Origin: Eriocheir sinensis
Lineage: Eukaryota > Arthropoda > Malacostraca > Decapoda > Varunidae
DNA length: 64,000 bases
Direction of reading: 5' to 3'
NCBI RefSeq assembly: GCF_024679095.1
Contig: NC_066516.1
Coordinates: 1,209,841-1,273,840, forward strand
Shown here: in pieces, positions 12,648 to 23,905 of the stretch
Layout of the letters: each line of letters begins with the position of its first letter
Position numbering within the stretch: position 1 is the stretch's first letter
Notes under the pieces: model-generated
The model's database searches: none
What the model was told of the DNA's origin: nothing
The model's input: only the letters and a program-made list of their open reading frames with translations
Program-made: the position numbers and the translations under genes

Positions 12648-13580
12648 GGATTTTTGGGGGGAATCGTGGAATTCCAGCTGAACGGTCTGTCCAAATCATA
12701 ATCTGACTTCACAGTTGAGTTATACGGATGATCTTCTACAACTTTTATTCAATGAGATTCATTCCAGAATGAAAAAATAACAAAAATTTACAAAAAATAT
12801 TTTTTTGAGTTTCACTGCAACTTTGCATCTCTGTAGGCAGTAAATTTCCATGTAAAAGATTATAAACTATATTTTTCACACTCCATCATGATAAAATGAG
12901 CAACTTTTCTTCAAGAAATTTTCCTGTATGTCGAACCAGTAAAAAGTTGGAATTTTTGGGAAACATGGAATTCCAGGCAAACAGTGAGTTCAAATCATAA
13001 TCTGATTTCACTGTTGAGTTATACGGATGATTTTCTACAACTTTTATTCAATGAGATTCATTCCAGAATGAAAAAACTACAAAAATTTACATAAATTATA
13101 TTTCGAGTTTCTCTGAAACTTTGGCTCTCTGTAGGCAGTAAATTTCCGGGTCAAAGATTATAAACTATATTTCACAGACTCTATTGTGATGAAATGAGCA
13201 ACTTTTTTTCAATAAATTTTCCCGTATGTCGCACCAATAAAAAGTTGGAATTTTGGGGGAATCATGGAAATCCAGCCAAACAGTCAGTCCAAATAAAAAT
13301 CTGATTTTGCAGTAGAGTTATAAGGATGCTTTCCTACTACTTTTATTCAATGAGATTCATTCAAGAATGAAAAAAATGCAAAAAATTTACAATTTTTTTT
13401 TTTGAGATTCACTGCAACTTTGGCTCTCTGTAGGCAGTAAATATCCAGGTCAAAGATTATAAACTATATTTCACTTACTTCATTGTGATAAAATGAGCAA
13501 CTTTTGTTCAATAATTTTTTTCTGTACGACGCACCAGTAAAAAGTTGGAATTTTTTGGGAATCATGGAATTCCCGCCAAA
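12648..13580. repeat. Tandem satellite, period about 300 bp, about 3.1 copies
   Basis: Three successive units, starting near 12660, 12958 and 13254 with a partial fourth at 13555, share the words TCATGGAATTCCAG, ACTTTTATTCAATGAGATTC, CTCTGTAGGCAGTAAAT and CAGTAAAAAGTTGGAATTTT. Divergence between units is modest (roughly 10 percent by eye) and spread along the length. No coding frame is conserved across units. The last unit runs into distinct sequence that ends at 13743 with AAAGGGAGTTAA. Confidence 0.85.
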
Positions 13581-14047
13581 TGCGACAACCTACATAGAAA
13601 GAAACGGATTTCACAGCAGGGTGCATCAGAAAATTTTCTATAAACCAATCTTTTATGACTTTCTCAGTTTCAAAGTTCATTTTCCGCTGACATTTGCGTT
13701 CAAGAGGGACCTCCCGAAAAAAACTTTTGCGGTCAAAGGGAGTTAAGTAGTATAATTTATTATTTACAACATAAATAGTGCACCCATTGCAGGTTTATCT
13801 CCCAGCCCTCAGATGACAGGTAGAGAAGGGCACGCTGGATGGCATGAAGGAGCTGGTAGCAGACAATGTAAACACAGCTGGGAAGCGGCAGCCTTGTGAT
13901 TGGCCCAGCTCGCAATAAAACTCTGTGATTGGTTGTTGACTCTGATGACGTCATTGCAAGTCCCCTGCCAATCAGTTGCCTTTCCATCATAGCAAGATAT
14001 CAACAACCTTGCTGTGCCTCATTTCTACATCCCGAGTTTAGCAAGGG

Positions 14048-14380
14048 GAGGCGGTGGCTGAACGGATAGAGAGACGGCTCCGCGTTCAGGAGGACATGAG
14101 TTCAATCCCTGACCGGTGCCACCAAGCTGGGATTTTTCAGCCGCCGTCGAGTGGCTTAAAACTACCCACATGCTGTCCAGAAGACCACCTATCAACCCGG
14201 ACTCTAGATTCTAGGATCAAAGATGAGCTCCGGGAGGGCAGCATGAGCCAATGCAAGATGGCGCCACTATAAACACTCGCCTGTGCCAGAACGGGCTGGG
14301 CCGACCATTAGGATCCACCGGGAAGAAGCCTACCGGCGCAATCGGCCAAGACGTAAAAAAAAAAAAAAAAAAAAAAAAAA
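14048..14380 (+). mobile_element. tRNA-derived SINE, family 1, copy 3
   Basis: Same head (TGGCTGAACGG A-box-like, GAGTTCAATCC decayed B box) and body as the copies at 6249 and 10420, ending in about 26 A. The flanks both contain GAGTT (about 14033 and 14381), a possible but weak target duplication. Confidence 0.85.
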
Positions 14381-14920
14381 GAGTTGTGGAGTAACAACAT
14401 TGTTAGTAATAGCAAGTTTTTTTGAGCAATGTTTTCTCTGCATCTCTAGACAAGGCAGGAATATGGTGATCACTGGACTGAGCATTGTAAACATCTGTGA
14501 ATGGCCGTTTCTCCAGACAAGGGAAATTTCCATTTTCTGGACTTTTGTGGTTTCCGAACAAGTAGTCATCCCTATTTTTTTTTTTCTACATCAGATACAG
14601 CTCAAGGGCAACAAAAAGGGGGAAAAAAAGATAAAAAAGAAAAGAAAACGCTACTTGCCGCTCCCACAAAAGTAAAAAGTAATGAGTAGCCAAAAGAGAG
14701 GTCAATTTTGGGTGGAGAGGTGTCTTGATACACTCTTCTTGAAAGAGGTCAAGTCATAGGCAGGAGGAAATACAGACGAAGGAAGGCTGTTCCAGAGTTT
14801 ACCAGTGAAGGGGATGAAAGAATGGAGATGCTGGTTAACTCTTGCATAAGGGGTTGGATAGTATAAGGATGAGCATGAGTAGAAAGAGCAGTCAGCATGA
14901 AAATATTGATAGAAGATAGA

Positions 14921-15317
14921 GTGGGAATTGAATGTGAAAAAGAATGCAAAATAATTTTGAATGGTGAAGAAATGGAGGAGGTCAATGAGTTTAAGTACCT
15001 TGGATCAGTTATGTGTAAGCATGGTGGTATGGAGGGAGAGATAAGAGAAAGGGCATTGCAAGGAAGAAGGGTGGTAGGGTCTTTGGGACGAATCATGAAT
15101 GGCAGAAGTGTGAGCATGGAGGTAAAGAGGGTTTTGAGAAATACAATAATAGTACCAACCCTCACATATGCAAGTGAAACGTGGGTCTGGAATGAAAGTC
15201 AGAGGTCTAGAGTGCAGCCAGTGGAAATAAGTTATTTGAGGAGTGCTTGTGGTGTGAGTAGAATGGATGGAATGAGTTATGAAAGTGTGTACGAGCATTT
15301 TGGTGATGATGATGATG
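14921..15317 (+). mobile_element. LINE-C fragment inserted in LINE-A, with target duplication
   Basis: The plus strand encodes the C-terminal part of an RT-type ORF (MEEVNEFKYLGSVMCKHGG, PTLTYASETWVWNE, YLRSACGVSRMDGMSYES). It is 5'-truncated and ends in a (GAT)n-like tail, GGTGATGATGATGATG. Identical 10-bp flanks AGAAGATAGA at 14911-14920 and 15318-15327 are a clean target-site duplication, and LINE-A's frame (SLSIF then YQYFHADCSF) resumes across it. Related fragments are at 20830-21030, 24465-24540, 43823-44610, 53600-53960 and 61346-62131. Confidence 0.85.
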
Positions 15318-16070
15318 AGAAGATAGAAAGAGAGGCAACATGGTGTAATTTAAGAGGTAGGAGGCTGTCAGTAAGAGGAGGATAGCTGATGAGACAAAGA
15401 GCCTTAGACTCCACTCTGTCCAAGAGAGCTGTGTGAGTGGAGCCCCCCCTCACGTGAGATGCATACTCCATACGAGGGCAGACAGGGCCCCTATATATGG
15501 AAAGCATTTGTGCGGGGGAGAAGAATTGGCGGAGACGATACAGAACGCCCAACCTCGAGGAAGCTGATTTAGTAAGAGAGGAGATGTGAAGTTTCCAGTT
15601 GAGCTTTTGAGCTAAGTATAAACCAAGAATATTTAGTATTGAAGAAGGTGACAGCGGAGTGTTGTCGAAGAATAGGGGAGAGGTGTTTGGAAGATTGTGT
15701 CGAGTTGATAGGTGGAGAAATTGGGTTTTTGAGGCATTGAAGGACACAAGGTTCCTTTTACCCCAATCGGAGATGATAGCAAGGTCTGAGGTTAAGCATT
15801 TTGCAGCCTCCAGTCTGTAGTCTTGTAATTCCTGTTGAGAGGGTCTTCTGTTGAAAGAGGTTGAATAATGCACAGTGGAGTCATCAGCATATGAGTGGAA
15901 AGGACAGTTTGTTATGGAAAGAAGATCATTGATGAATAACAGGAAGAGAGTGGGTGATGGGACAGAGCCCTGTGGAACACCACTGTTGATAGGTTTAGGG
16001 GAAGAACAGTGACCGTCTACCACAGCAAAGATAGAAAGGCCGGAAAGGAAACTGGAGATAAAGGAACATA

Positions 16071-17221
16071 ATTACACAGAATTACATAGATAACCAGACC
16101 ACACAGGCTGTAAAGACCAAACTAGGTGGTCTGTCCTAAACCTAAGTGATAATTGTTATGCGGCCACCATGACGTTGAAACTGACCTAGTGAACATATAG
16201 ATGGAGGAGATAGCGGTCAAGATTATTCTTAAACGATGCAATCGAGTTACACTGCACCACTGATGGTGGTAATCTGTTCCAATCTCTAACGACAGCATTA
16301 GTGAAGAAGAATTTTGTGCAATCTGTCTACATTTGAGTTTAGCGCCATTATTTCTTGTTCGCGTCGAATCATCCATCACAAACAGCTTGGTCGGATCCAC
16401 GTTGGTAAAACCGTTAAGTATTTTAAAGCACTCGATCAGATTTCCTGTTAGGCAGCGTTTTTCAAGAGAAAATAGGTTTAGATCTGACAGGCTTTCCTTG
16501 TAGGGTTTGTTTCGTAATGAAGGAATCATCTTGATTGCTCTACGCTGAACACCTTCTAATTTAGCAATGTCTTTCGCTTGGTGGGGAGACCAAAACTGCA
16601 CAGCATACTCCAAATGAGGTCTAACGAAACTATTATACAGAGGTAGTATAACATCTTTATTCTTGAATGAAAAATTTATCTTATTCAAACCCATAACCCT
16701 GTTTGCTTTTTTAACGGACTCGTTGCACTGCTGGGAAAACTTGAGGTTAGACACGACTGTGACGCCAAGATCTTTGACCGAGTGAACGCTTTTAATTTTA
16801 ACGCCACACATTTCATAGTTCTTCTTTATATTTCTAGATCCAACCTGCAGAATCTGACTCTTGTTTATATTAAAAGGCATTTCCCATTTTACTGACCAAT
16901 CTGATATTTTACGCAAATCGTCTTGTAGACTTCGCCTGTCACATTTTGTAAGTACCGCACTGCCGATTTTCATGTCGTCCGCAAATTTACTAATCAAGTT
17001 ATTGAGACCAAGGTCAATGTTGTTGATGTAAATGATGAAGAGAACGGGTCCCAGGACACAGCCTTGGGGGACACCACTGGTGACTAGCATCCATTCAGAG
17101 GTCACTCCATTTATTACAACTCTTTGCTTTCTATTGCTTAGCCAGTGCTTGATCCATTCGTGAAGCTTACCCCCGATGCCTATTTCCTTGATTTTATGAA
17201 GCAACTTGTAGTGTGGAATTT
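16071..17221 (-). mobile_element. CR1-type LINE (LINE-B) fragment inserted in LINE-A
   Basis: From 17221 downward the minus strand reads DKIPHYKLLHKIKEIGIGG, NRKQRVVINGVTSEW, SGVPQGCVLGPVLFIIYINN, the catalytic FADDMKIGSAV, and the C-terminal landmark FVRPHLEYAVQFWSPHQAKD. The RT is 5'-truncated, lacking endonuclease and fingers, and runs open for about 360 codons with a frame change near 16320. The 3' end carries two imperfect copies of a TCTRTGTAATT-like unit, as is typical for CR1. Fusing the flanks restores LINE-A (YPSF then LCSFISSF), so this insertion is younger than LINE-A. No clear target duplication is seen, as is common for CR1. Confidence 0.85.
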
Positions 17222-17367
17222 TATCAGAAAGAGGGATAGAATCCGAAAGAAGGCAGTTTAGAAAGCAAAGACTTGTGCCAGACTCTACTGAAAGCTTTCG
17301 ATATGTCTAGCGCAACAGAGAAAGTTTCACCGAAACAGCTAAGAGAGGATGACCAGGAGTCAGTTAA

Positions 17368-18201
17368 CCCTTTCATGGCTAAACGCTCGCAGCGAGCATT
17401 AGGTGCATTTGCTGGTGGTGCTAAACACTCGCTGCGAGCTCCAGCCACATTCAAATCTCCCATGTATGAGAGTGTTCCAACAATATTTCTCACAACACAG
17501 CATTGCCAATTGAGTGGGTTCTCCACTAAATTTGGTGGAAAATCATGTCAGCCCAGCGCGGAAAATCTACGGACGAGCAATTGGTGGATGTTGTTGTCCA
17601 ATTAATATAGCGACATTTTGCATAGTTTCACCTATCACAAGACTGATATTTTGACCAAATAGTTGTAAATTTTGCAGTTGGCAGTACTGCCCTGCCAGCA
17701 CCCCATCATCAAGAGATCTACAGTAGTTGCCATACGGCTGACCGTCGCACACATATAAATGTACGTCTTCACAGGCAACACCCCCTGAATGAGCCTGTAC
17801 TTTCGCAGGTGAGGCTTACATTACCGAATCATATAGATCTTGGCCTCCTCTTTACAATAGTGTTTTTGTTTTTAGCTGTGATGAATAGTTTTTGAGATAC
17901 AGAGGTTAAAAGAGCGAGCACTAGCGTCACTTGCTGGTGGTGGGTGCTAAAAGCTTGCTGCGAGTGCCAGTCGCACTCACAGCAAAAAACACCCCCTGAA
18001 CGTGCCTGTATGTTCGCAGGAGAGGCTTACATAACCGAATCTTATAGATTTTGGCCTCCTCTTTCCAATGGTGTTTTTATTTTGTAGCTGTAATGAATAC
18101 TTTTTGAGATACAGCGGTTAAAAGAGATCCCCTTCCCCTGCTGGGGTGCCCGAGCGCGCCTGAGGGGATAGTCTCGTTGCGAGTGCTTAGCAATGAAAGG
18201 G
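17368..18201. mobile_element. piggyBac-like MITE family 2, complete copy inserted in LINE-A
   Basis: Ends are inverted: CCCTTTCATGGCTAAACGCT on the left; reverse complement of the right end CCCTTTCATTGCTAAGCACT. The inverted match extends about 29 bp. Flanks are TTAA (17364-17367) and TCAA (18202-18205), a 4-bp TTAA-type duplication with one change. Removing element and one flank restores the LINE-A frame (AGDLFALL then TDSWSSSL). Inside, a segment of about 145 bp starting CACCCCCTGAA occurs twice in tandem (about 17780 and 17985). No transposase is present. The truncated relative is at 8725. Confidence 0.8.
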
Positions 18202-19775
18202 TCAAGAGAGCGAAAAGATCACCCGCAGAATGCCCCTTGCGGAACCCATACTGGCGATCAGATAGAAGGTCAGAAGTGGATAGGTGCTTTTAAGTCTTAC
18301 GGTTAAGGATTGATTCAAAAGCTTTAGATAGGCAGGAAAGTAAAGCTATAGGGCGGTAGTTTGAGGGATTGGAGTGGTCACTCTTCTTAGGCACAGGCTG
18401 TATGAAGGCATACTTTCAGCAGGAAGGAAAGGTAGATGTTGACAGGCAGAGGCGAAAGAGTTTGACCAGGCAGGGTGTTAGCACGGAGGCACAGTTTTTA
18501 AGTACAATAGGAGGCATTCCATCAGGTCCATAAGCCTTCTGAGAGTTGAGGCCAGAGAGGGCATAGAAAGCATCACTCTTAAAAATCTTAATAACAGGCA
18601 TAAGGGAGTCAGAGTGGGGATGAGTAGAAGGAATATGCCCAGAATCACCCATAGTGGAGTTGTTACAGAAAGTTTGAGCGAAGAGTTCAGCCTTAGAGAT
18701 AAATGAGACGGCGGTGCTGCCGTCAGGGTTAAGGAGAGGAGGGAAAGAGGAAGATTTGAAATTGGAGGATATTTTGGGCTAGGTACCAGAAGTCATGGGA
18801 AGAATTAGAAAAAGCAAGGTTTTGACATTTTCTATTTATGAAAGATGTTTTGGTAAGTCGAAGAATAGAATTGGCACGATTCTGGGCTGAAATATAAAGA
18901 TCATGGTCAGCAGGAGTGCGAAGGCTCTTGTACCGTTTGTGAGCTGCCTATCTATCTTTGACAGGACGAGAGCAAGCATGATTAAACCAAGGCTTTTTAG
19001 CATGAGGAGTAGAGAAAGTACATGGAATGTATGCCTCCATTCCAGAGACAATCACCTCTGTAATGCGCTAGGCGCATACCATCTCTATCCAAGAAGCAGA
19101 AGTCATTCCACGGGAAATCGGAAAAGGACATCCTCAGGTTGTCCCACGGAGCTGAAGCAAAATGCCAGAAGCATCGCCTCTTCGGTGGGTCCAGAGGATG
19201 TACAGGAGCGATAGGACAGGATACAGAAATAAAGTTGTGATCAGAGGAGCCCAAAGGAGACAACAGATTGACAGAGTAAGCAGAAGGGTTAGAGGTAAGG
19301 AAGAGGTCTAGTATGTTGGGCCTGTCTCCAAGACGGTCGGGAATACGTGTAAGGTGCTGAACCAACTGCTCTAGGTCGTTGAAGAGAGCAAAGTTGTAGG
19401 CTTGTTCACCAGGATGGTCAGTGAAAGAGGATGAAAACCAAAGCTGGTGGTGAACATTGAAATCTCCCAAAATGGAGATTTCAGCAAAAGGAGAGTGGGT
19501 CAAGATGTGCTCCACTTTAGAGTTCAAGTAGTCAAAGAATTTTACATAGTTAGTTGAGTTAGGTGAGAGATAAACAGCACAGATGTATTTAGTTAGAGTG
19601 ACAATGAAGTCTTAGCCAGATGGTGGAAAATTCTGAAGAGTCAAGGTCGTGGGCACGAGAGCAAGTGAAGTCGTCGCGCACATAGGCGCAACATCCAGCT
19701 TTGGATTGAAATTTAGGACAGAGATATTAGGAGGGAACAGAGTAGAGATTGCTGTCAATAGCCTGGGAAGTCTAG

Positions 19776-20186
19776 TATATATCATTGCTGAGTGCTGAAT
19801 GAATGTGAGCCTATATCTACCTATTGAACAGTCCCATACTGAACTTGAACTTGACCTTAAAGATAGGAGTCACCATTGGCTGTATTTTGCTTTCTATGAT
19901 CTCTTGTCTAATTTGAAATGATATTAGATGGGTATTATTTTTGAAGGTGTGATTATTTTTAAATCTGGTCTTAAAGTAAGTCCTTTACACACATGATGCT
20001 GAAATAGGCAAAACTGAAACTGCAAAAAGTTACTAAACAAAGAGTAAAGTGTCCCAGTTGCTAATTGATAGCCAATATGTTCTATTTGTCAATGTAATTT
20101 AAAAAAAAAAAGAAAACAGTGAAAGGGTTGAACAGTCAGTCTTGCAAAGAATTATTTTCAACAATGTGCAACTGCAATTCATTTAC
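19776..20186. other. No gene recognised; intron sequence
   Basis: AT-rich sequence between the truncated 5' end of LINE-A and the exon at 20187. I see no repeat structure beyond short A runs (about 20100). Confidence 0.5.
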
Positions 20187-20344
20187 CTTTGCTGAAGAAA
20201 ATCTGTTGACTCAGTGTCTTTGCGACCACTTGGTTGGCACTCTTCATTGATTTCAGTTTCAGACACAAAAGAGTACTGCTGTGAAAAGTCTACTTTACTC
20301 AGGTCTCCCACATCTTTTAAGCCATTTCTGTTATAGTCTGAATC
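20187..20344 (-). CDS. Exon of the unidentified coiled-coil protein (first of three seen)
   Basis: A 158-bp exon lies between acceptor tttatttcag (ending 20345) and consensus donor AAAG|gtaaat (starting 20186). Read in phase 0 it gives DSDYNRNGLKDVGDLSKVDF, then SQQYSFVSETEINEECQPSG, and ends with two bases (AG) that join the first base of the exon at 7223 to make Ser. The peptide is polar and probably disordered, followed downstream by coiled coil. The 13-kb intron to the next exon holds LINE-A and its guests, SINEs, satellite and MITEs. Confidence 0.65.
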
Positions 20345-20558
20345 CTGAAATAAATAAGTTTCATTAGATTATTACACAGGAGGGTGTCAACAAAATATAA
20401 AGAGTAGCTACTAAAAGAATCTTATGTCATACACTTAAACCACCCTAAAAGAATCAGCCACAGTAATGATCTGACTCCTTTCATGGTAATGTGTGTGTAC
20501 AAAACAATAAGATAAGCAGAAGTAACATATGGATACTGTATAATATTGGGGTGAAATA

Positions 20559-20645
20559 CAGTCAAACCTCAACATCTGCAGGGTTTAAATAACAGAGACA
20601 GCTGCTGATGTTGAAAATCAGCAGATATCTGCTGGCCCCTTCAAA
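20559..20645 (+). mobile_element. Single TIR-like end of a pogo/mariner-type element
   Basis: CAGTCAAACCTCAACATCTG directly follows TA (20557-20558) and is followed by short inverted words (CTGCTGATGTTGAAAATCAGCAG), as in pogo-type ends. No opposite terminus was found, so this is a truncated piece. Confidence 0.35.
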
Positions 20646-20829
20646 AGCTTTTTCCAATGTTTCATGGCTTGACACACACACATCTCATGTCATACAATGA
20701 AAAGGGAGGAAGAAAAACAATGAAAAATAAAAGGTTGAAAAATGTAAGGATGAACCAAAATTGTTCTATAAATACATTAAGAGTACATAAAATAAGAGTG
20801 AATAATTTTTTTTAGGCATTCAATAATGA

Positions 20830-21030
20830 GTCTGAATTTGAACCCATGGCGATAAGAGAAAGAACACTTAAAAATTTGGAAAACAAAGCTGTGGAGAGAA
20901 ATGACTCATTAAACCTCAAGAAGTCACTGGATGGCAGAAAGGCAATGGGACCAGATGATATATTGGGCCAAGTATGAAAGGAATGTAGTGAAGAACTGAT
21001 AGAACCAATTTATGACAAAAAAATTCCTCG
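20830..21030 (+). mobile_element. LINE-C RT fragment
   Basis: The plus strand encodes SLNLKKSLDGRKAMGPDD and then KECSEELIEPIYDKKI, the start of a LINE RT domain (K-A-x-GPD-x-I motif). It is truncated on both sides and interrupted by a stop after GQV. Confidence 0.6.
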
Positions 21031-21059
21031 ATTAGGACTGGTGCAGTACAGGGTTGCTA

Positions 21060-21620
21060 ACTTTTTTTTTAAATCATTTTTTTTATTTAAACTATATTTT
21101 TTTAAATAATTTTTTTTATTAGTGAATATAATTAAATATATGTAAACCTCTATTCTCTACATTAGTTTAAAATACATGGAGTATTCTTTTATCATATTCT
21201 ATTATCATGGTTGGTTGTTTGACTGACCAGCCAGACAGCCACTGGACAGCACCACTTCACAACTGTCTAGTCTCTTAACATTCTAACCAGATCATGTCAT
21301 GTTTTGGACATGTACTGACTGAAATTGCACAAAGAAAAATGAATGCAGCTTCAAATGGAAGTATCATAAAAGGTTGTGGATGATTCATGTGTGTATGTGT
21401 GGTGATTCTTTAAAACATAGAGGTGTATATATTTCAAATATTTCATTTACTGGCACTTCCTAATTTTGGTGCTTTTTGTTCCTATTAATAACTTTTACTG
21501 ATTGTCGATCAACCTGGACCAGGGTTGGAAAAAAATCATGAAAAAAAAAAAAAAAGATTTAATTCAATTTTTTTTATTTAAATAAAAAAAAAATTCATTT
21601 AATTTTTTTATTTTTTTATG
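21060..21620. repeat. AT-rich aaatcattttttttattt-type simple repeat
   Basis: Two clusters (21060-21120 and 21530-21620) of T-rich words with aaatca/tgattt motifs resemble 5273-5363. The roughly 400 bases between are unassigned. Confidence 0.55.
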
Positions 21621-21928
21621 GCATTAATCCTTGCTCGTTTCCACTGATTATTTGTTTCAGTCTTATGAGGCCATTTTCTTGTATTAAACTTGGCCAATGT
21701 TAAATAAAACCATAGTTTAATATACATTACCCAAGATGAGTTTTTCACATAAAAATCACAAGTAAAACTAATAATTTATTTTTTTATGCTTTTTAATATT
21801 TTTCTTGTAAGAGATGGCAATGATTCACCGGTGCCTGACTTGCTGCAGGACCAGTACAGGATCAGTACAGGACAAGAAGACTTGATACTTTTCCTGTACA
21901 ACTGCCTCATATGTTCTTCCTTCTTCCT

Positions 21929-21929
<1 letters not shown>

Positions 21930-22010
<81 letters not shown>
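21930..22010. repeat. (TA)n microsatellite
   Basis: About 40 TA units running directly into the TIR element at 22011. The last TA is its target site. Confidence 0.98.
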
Positions 22011-22013
<3 letters not shown>

Positions 22014-22796
22014 GTAACTCGATTTACGCGAGTATTGCGTTCTTGGAGAGGTCGCGAAAATCAAAAACAATGTAAATCACACAAGAGGTAGGTTTCTGTC
22101 GAAAAATAAATACCGTATTTTTCAGCGTATAGCGTACACCTTTTTCTCAAAAAAATGCCTGAAAGTTTAGCCCTGCGCCTTGTACTCCGAGTGTACAAAT
22201 TTTTAATGATTTTTTTCTTCTTTGGGGCGTTTTTAAAGGTCTGTTTTTTGTCTTATCCAATAACAACGGCAAACTTTCCTTTATCATTGTATATAGTCCT
22301 TCATAGTCCGTAGCTGTCTTATAATATGTTACCATAGAATACAGGGCGATCTAATAACTACTATACAAAATTGAAATCGATGGAAGATTGCCCATGCCTT
22401 GCTGTTATTCCGTTTTTCCGTCGGGCGCCATTTGTATGATCTTGATCTTGATGTCACAGGTGGCTTGATTGTATAACTAAGGAGCAGTACAAGCTACATA
22501 AAAAATCATATTGGAAAAAAATATCCATGTGTTCATTATTAATTATTAATATTAGTGAGAATAATGGGGTAAATATGATATCAGAAACTGTACATCACGA
22601 GTCTTGTACGAGGAGATATTTCGCGCAATACCAGCCAGGCCGCCATTTGCATTGTTTACAAACCACACAACCACACCCATACAACAAACAGCTGCATGGC
22701 GCGTGTCACCAGAAACGTGTGAATTGTGTCTTGCCTAGTTCTCTGTCATAACCTACGAGTGATGGTGGGAATAATATGCTTATTCACTTCATTCAG

Positions 22797-22842
<46 letters not shown>

Positions 22843-23261
22843 CCACATCACCGAGATACGTATCCACTCAGGCACTCAGTCTCAGCCTCACTCGTGTGAG
22901 GAAGAAATGAGGGACACCATGAGTGGCTAGCTAGTATTGGTACCGGTACCGAGCAGTCTGGTACCGGTACTGTACCATATAGCTAGTACCGTTAGTACCG
23001 GTAACTGCTCACCCCTATTGTTGAGCAGCGTGGCAGCGTGGGTACTGTATTGTTCTTCAAGTGGCGCGCGGGAAGAACTGAGCTCTGCTGTGTGGCCGCG
23101 GCGCTACGTGAGTCCAGTTGCGTGAGACATCTGGTGGCCACTCCATAAAATATCGCGTATAAGTGGAAAAAACGTGTAAATAATTTTTTTTTTTTGGATT
23201 TTGGACCCCGCGTTATTTAAAAAACGCGTAAACCAAACTCGCGTAAATCGAGAGTTACCTG
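22011..23261 (+). mobile_element. TA-flanked TIR element, copy A
   Basis: Left end CAGGTAACTCGATTTACGCG; reverse complement of the right end CAGGTAACTCTCGATTTACG. TA flanks both ends (22009-22010, 23262-23263), as in Tc1/mariner. The interior has a cgtatttttcagcgtatagcg block near 22113 resembling another mariner-type end, GGTACCGGTACC-rich repeats near 22935-23010, and a (GA)n tract at 22799-22838. There is no transposase. Copy B in opposite orientation is at 41694-42772. Confidence 0.75.
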
Positions 23262-23638
23262 TACCCCTAAAAAGCTAGAGAGCTGGGGAGCGAAGCCAGC
23301 CGCCGCTAGATAGCTCTGGACACTGTCCTCCAAACTTTAAAAAATTCCTCCTCTATAAGTTCCTTGGGCTTTACTATGCGGAGGTGGACGGGATGCTCAG
23401 GCAAGATTTAAATTTTTTTGGTGTCTGATGTAATTTTTCACTCCTGCAGGGCCAGGGTACAACGGCCCTGTATTATGATCACCCTTGCTGCTTACATATC
23501 GAAATAAAAGTTTAGTTTTCTTCGAATGCTCATATGGTGATGATTTCTACCTGTTCAGATCTGCCTTTTCCCTGGTCGGATGTACAATTTGAATTGTTTC
23601 TTGTTATTGCTTGCCAGCTTAAATATTGATTGCACTTC

Positions 23639-23639
<1 letters not shown>

Positions 23640-23720
<81 letters not shown>
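23640..23720. repeat. (TA)n microsatellite
   Basis: About 40 TA units followed by a short CA run (23721-23730). Confidence 0.97.
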
Positions 23721-23731
<11 letters not shown>

Positions 23732-23905
23732 GGAAAAATTTACTTGTCACATATACATTGATTGCTCGGGAGCTGCGGATTTTAAGCAAAGAACCGCCAT
23801 CACTATCCATTGGTCTTCACTGTTTTGAGGCTGTCGCTAACTTATGAAATTTTACCATCGGGCCCACCCCAAAATTGATTTTTTGGATCCACCCCTGTGT
23901 GCAGG

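Larger units (their letters stand above)
14572..19775 (-). mobile_element. LINE-A (jockey-superfamily-like), interrupted by three insertions
   Basis: Reading 19775 to 14572 on the minus strand gives an endonuclease domain ([15 protein letters not shown] at about 19460 and [12 protein letters not shown] at about 19240), an RT start (NSQKAYGPDGMPPIVLKNC, about 18560), RT core (FSVALDISKAFSRVWHKSLL, about 17310; SGVPQGSVPSPTLFLLFIND; YADDSTVHYSTSFN, about 15880) and a C-terminal part (FIPFTGKLWNSLP, about 14800). The tail is a T run on the plus strand at about 14572. The frame is cut by 17368-18201, 16071-17221 and 14921-15317, and in each case resumes across the insertion. Other frameshifts are present and the 5' end is truncated near 19775. 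A second copy of its 3' end lies at 61117-61345. Confidence 0.85.

Noticed and set aside
12648..13580. CRISPR-like array
   Set aside because: The repeats are about 300 bp, contiguous and without spacers, and the sequence is eukaryotic.
13731..13746. Right end of a TTAA element (AAAGGGAGTTAA)
   Set aside because: No inverted partner was found upstream of the satellite; a single end is not enough.
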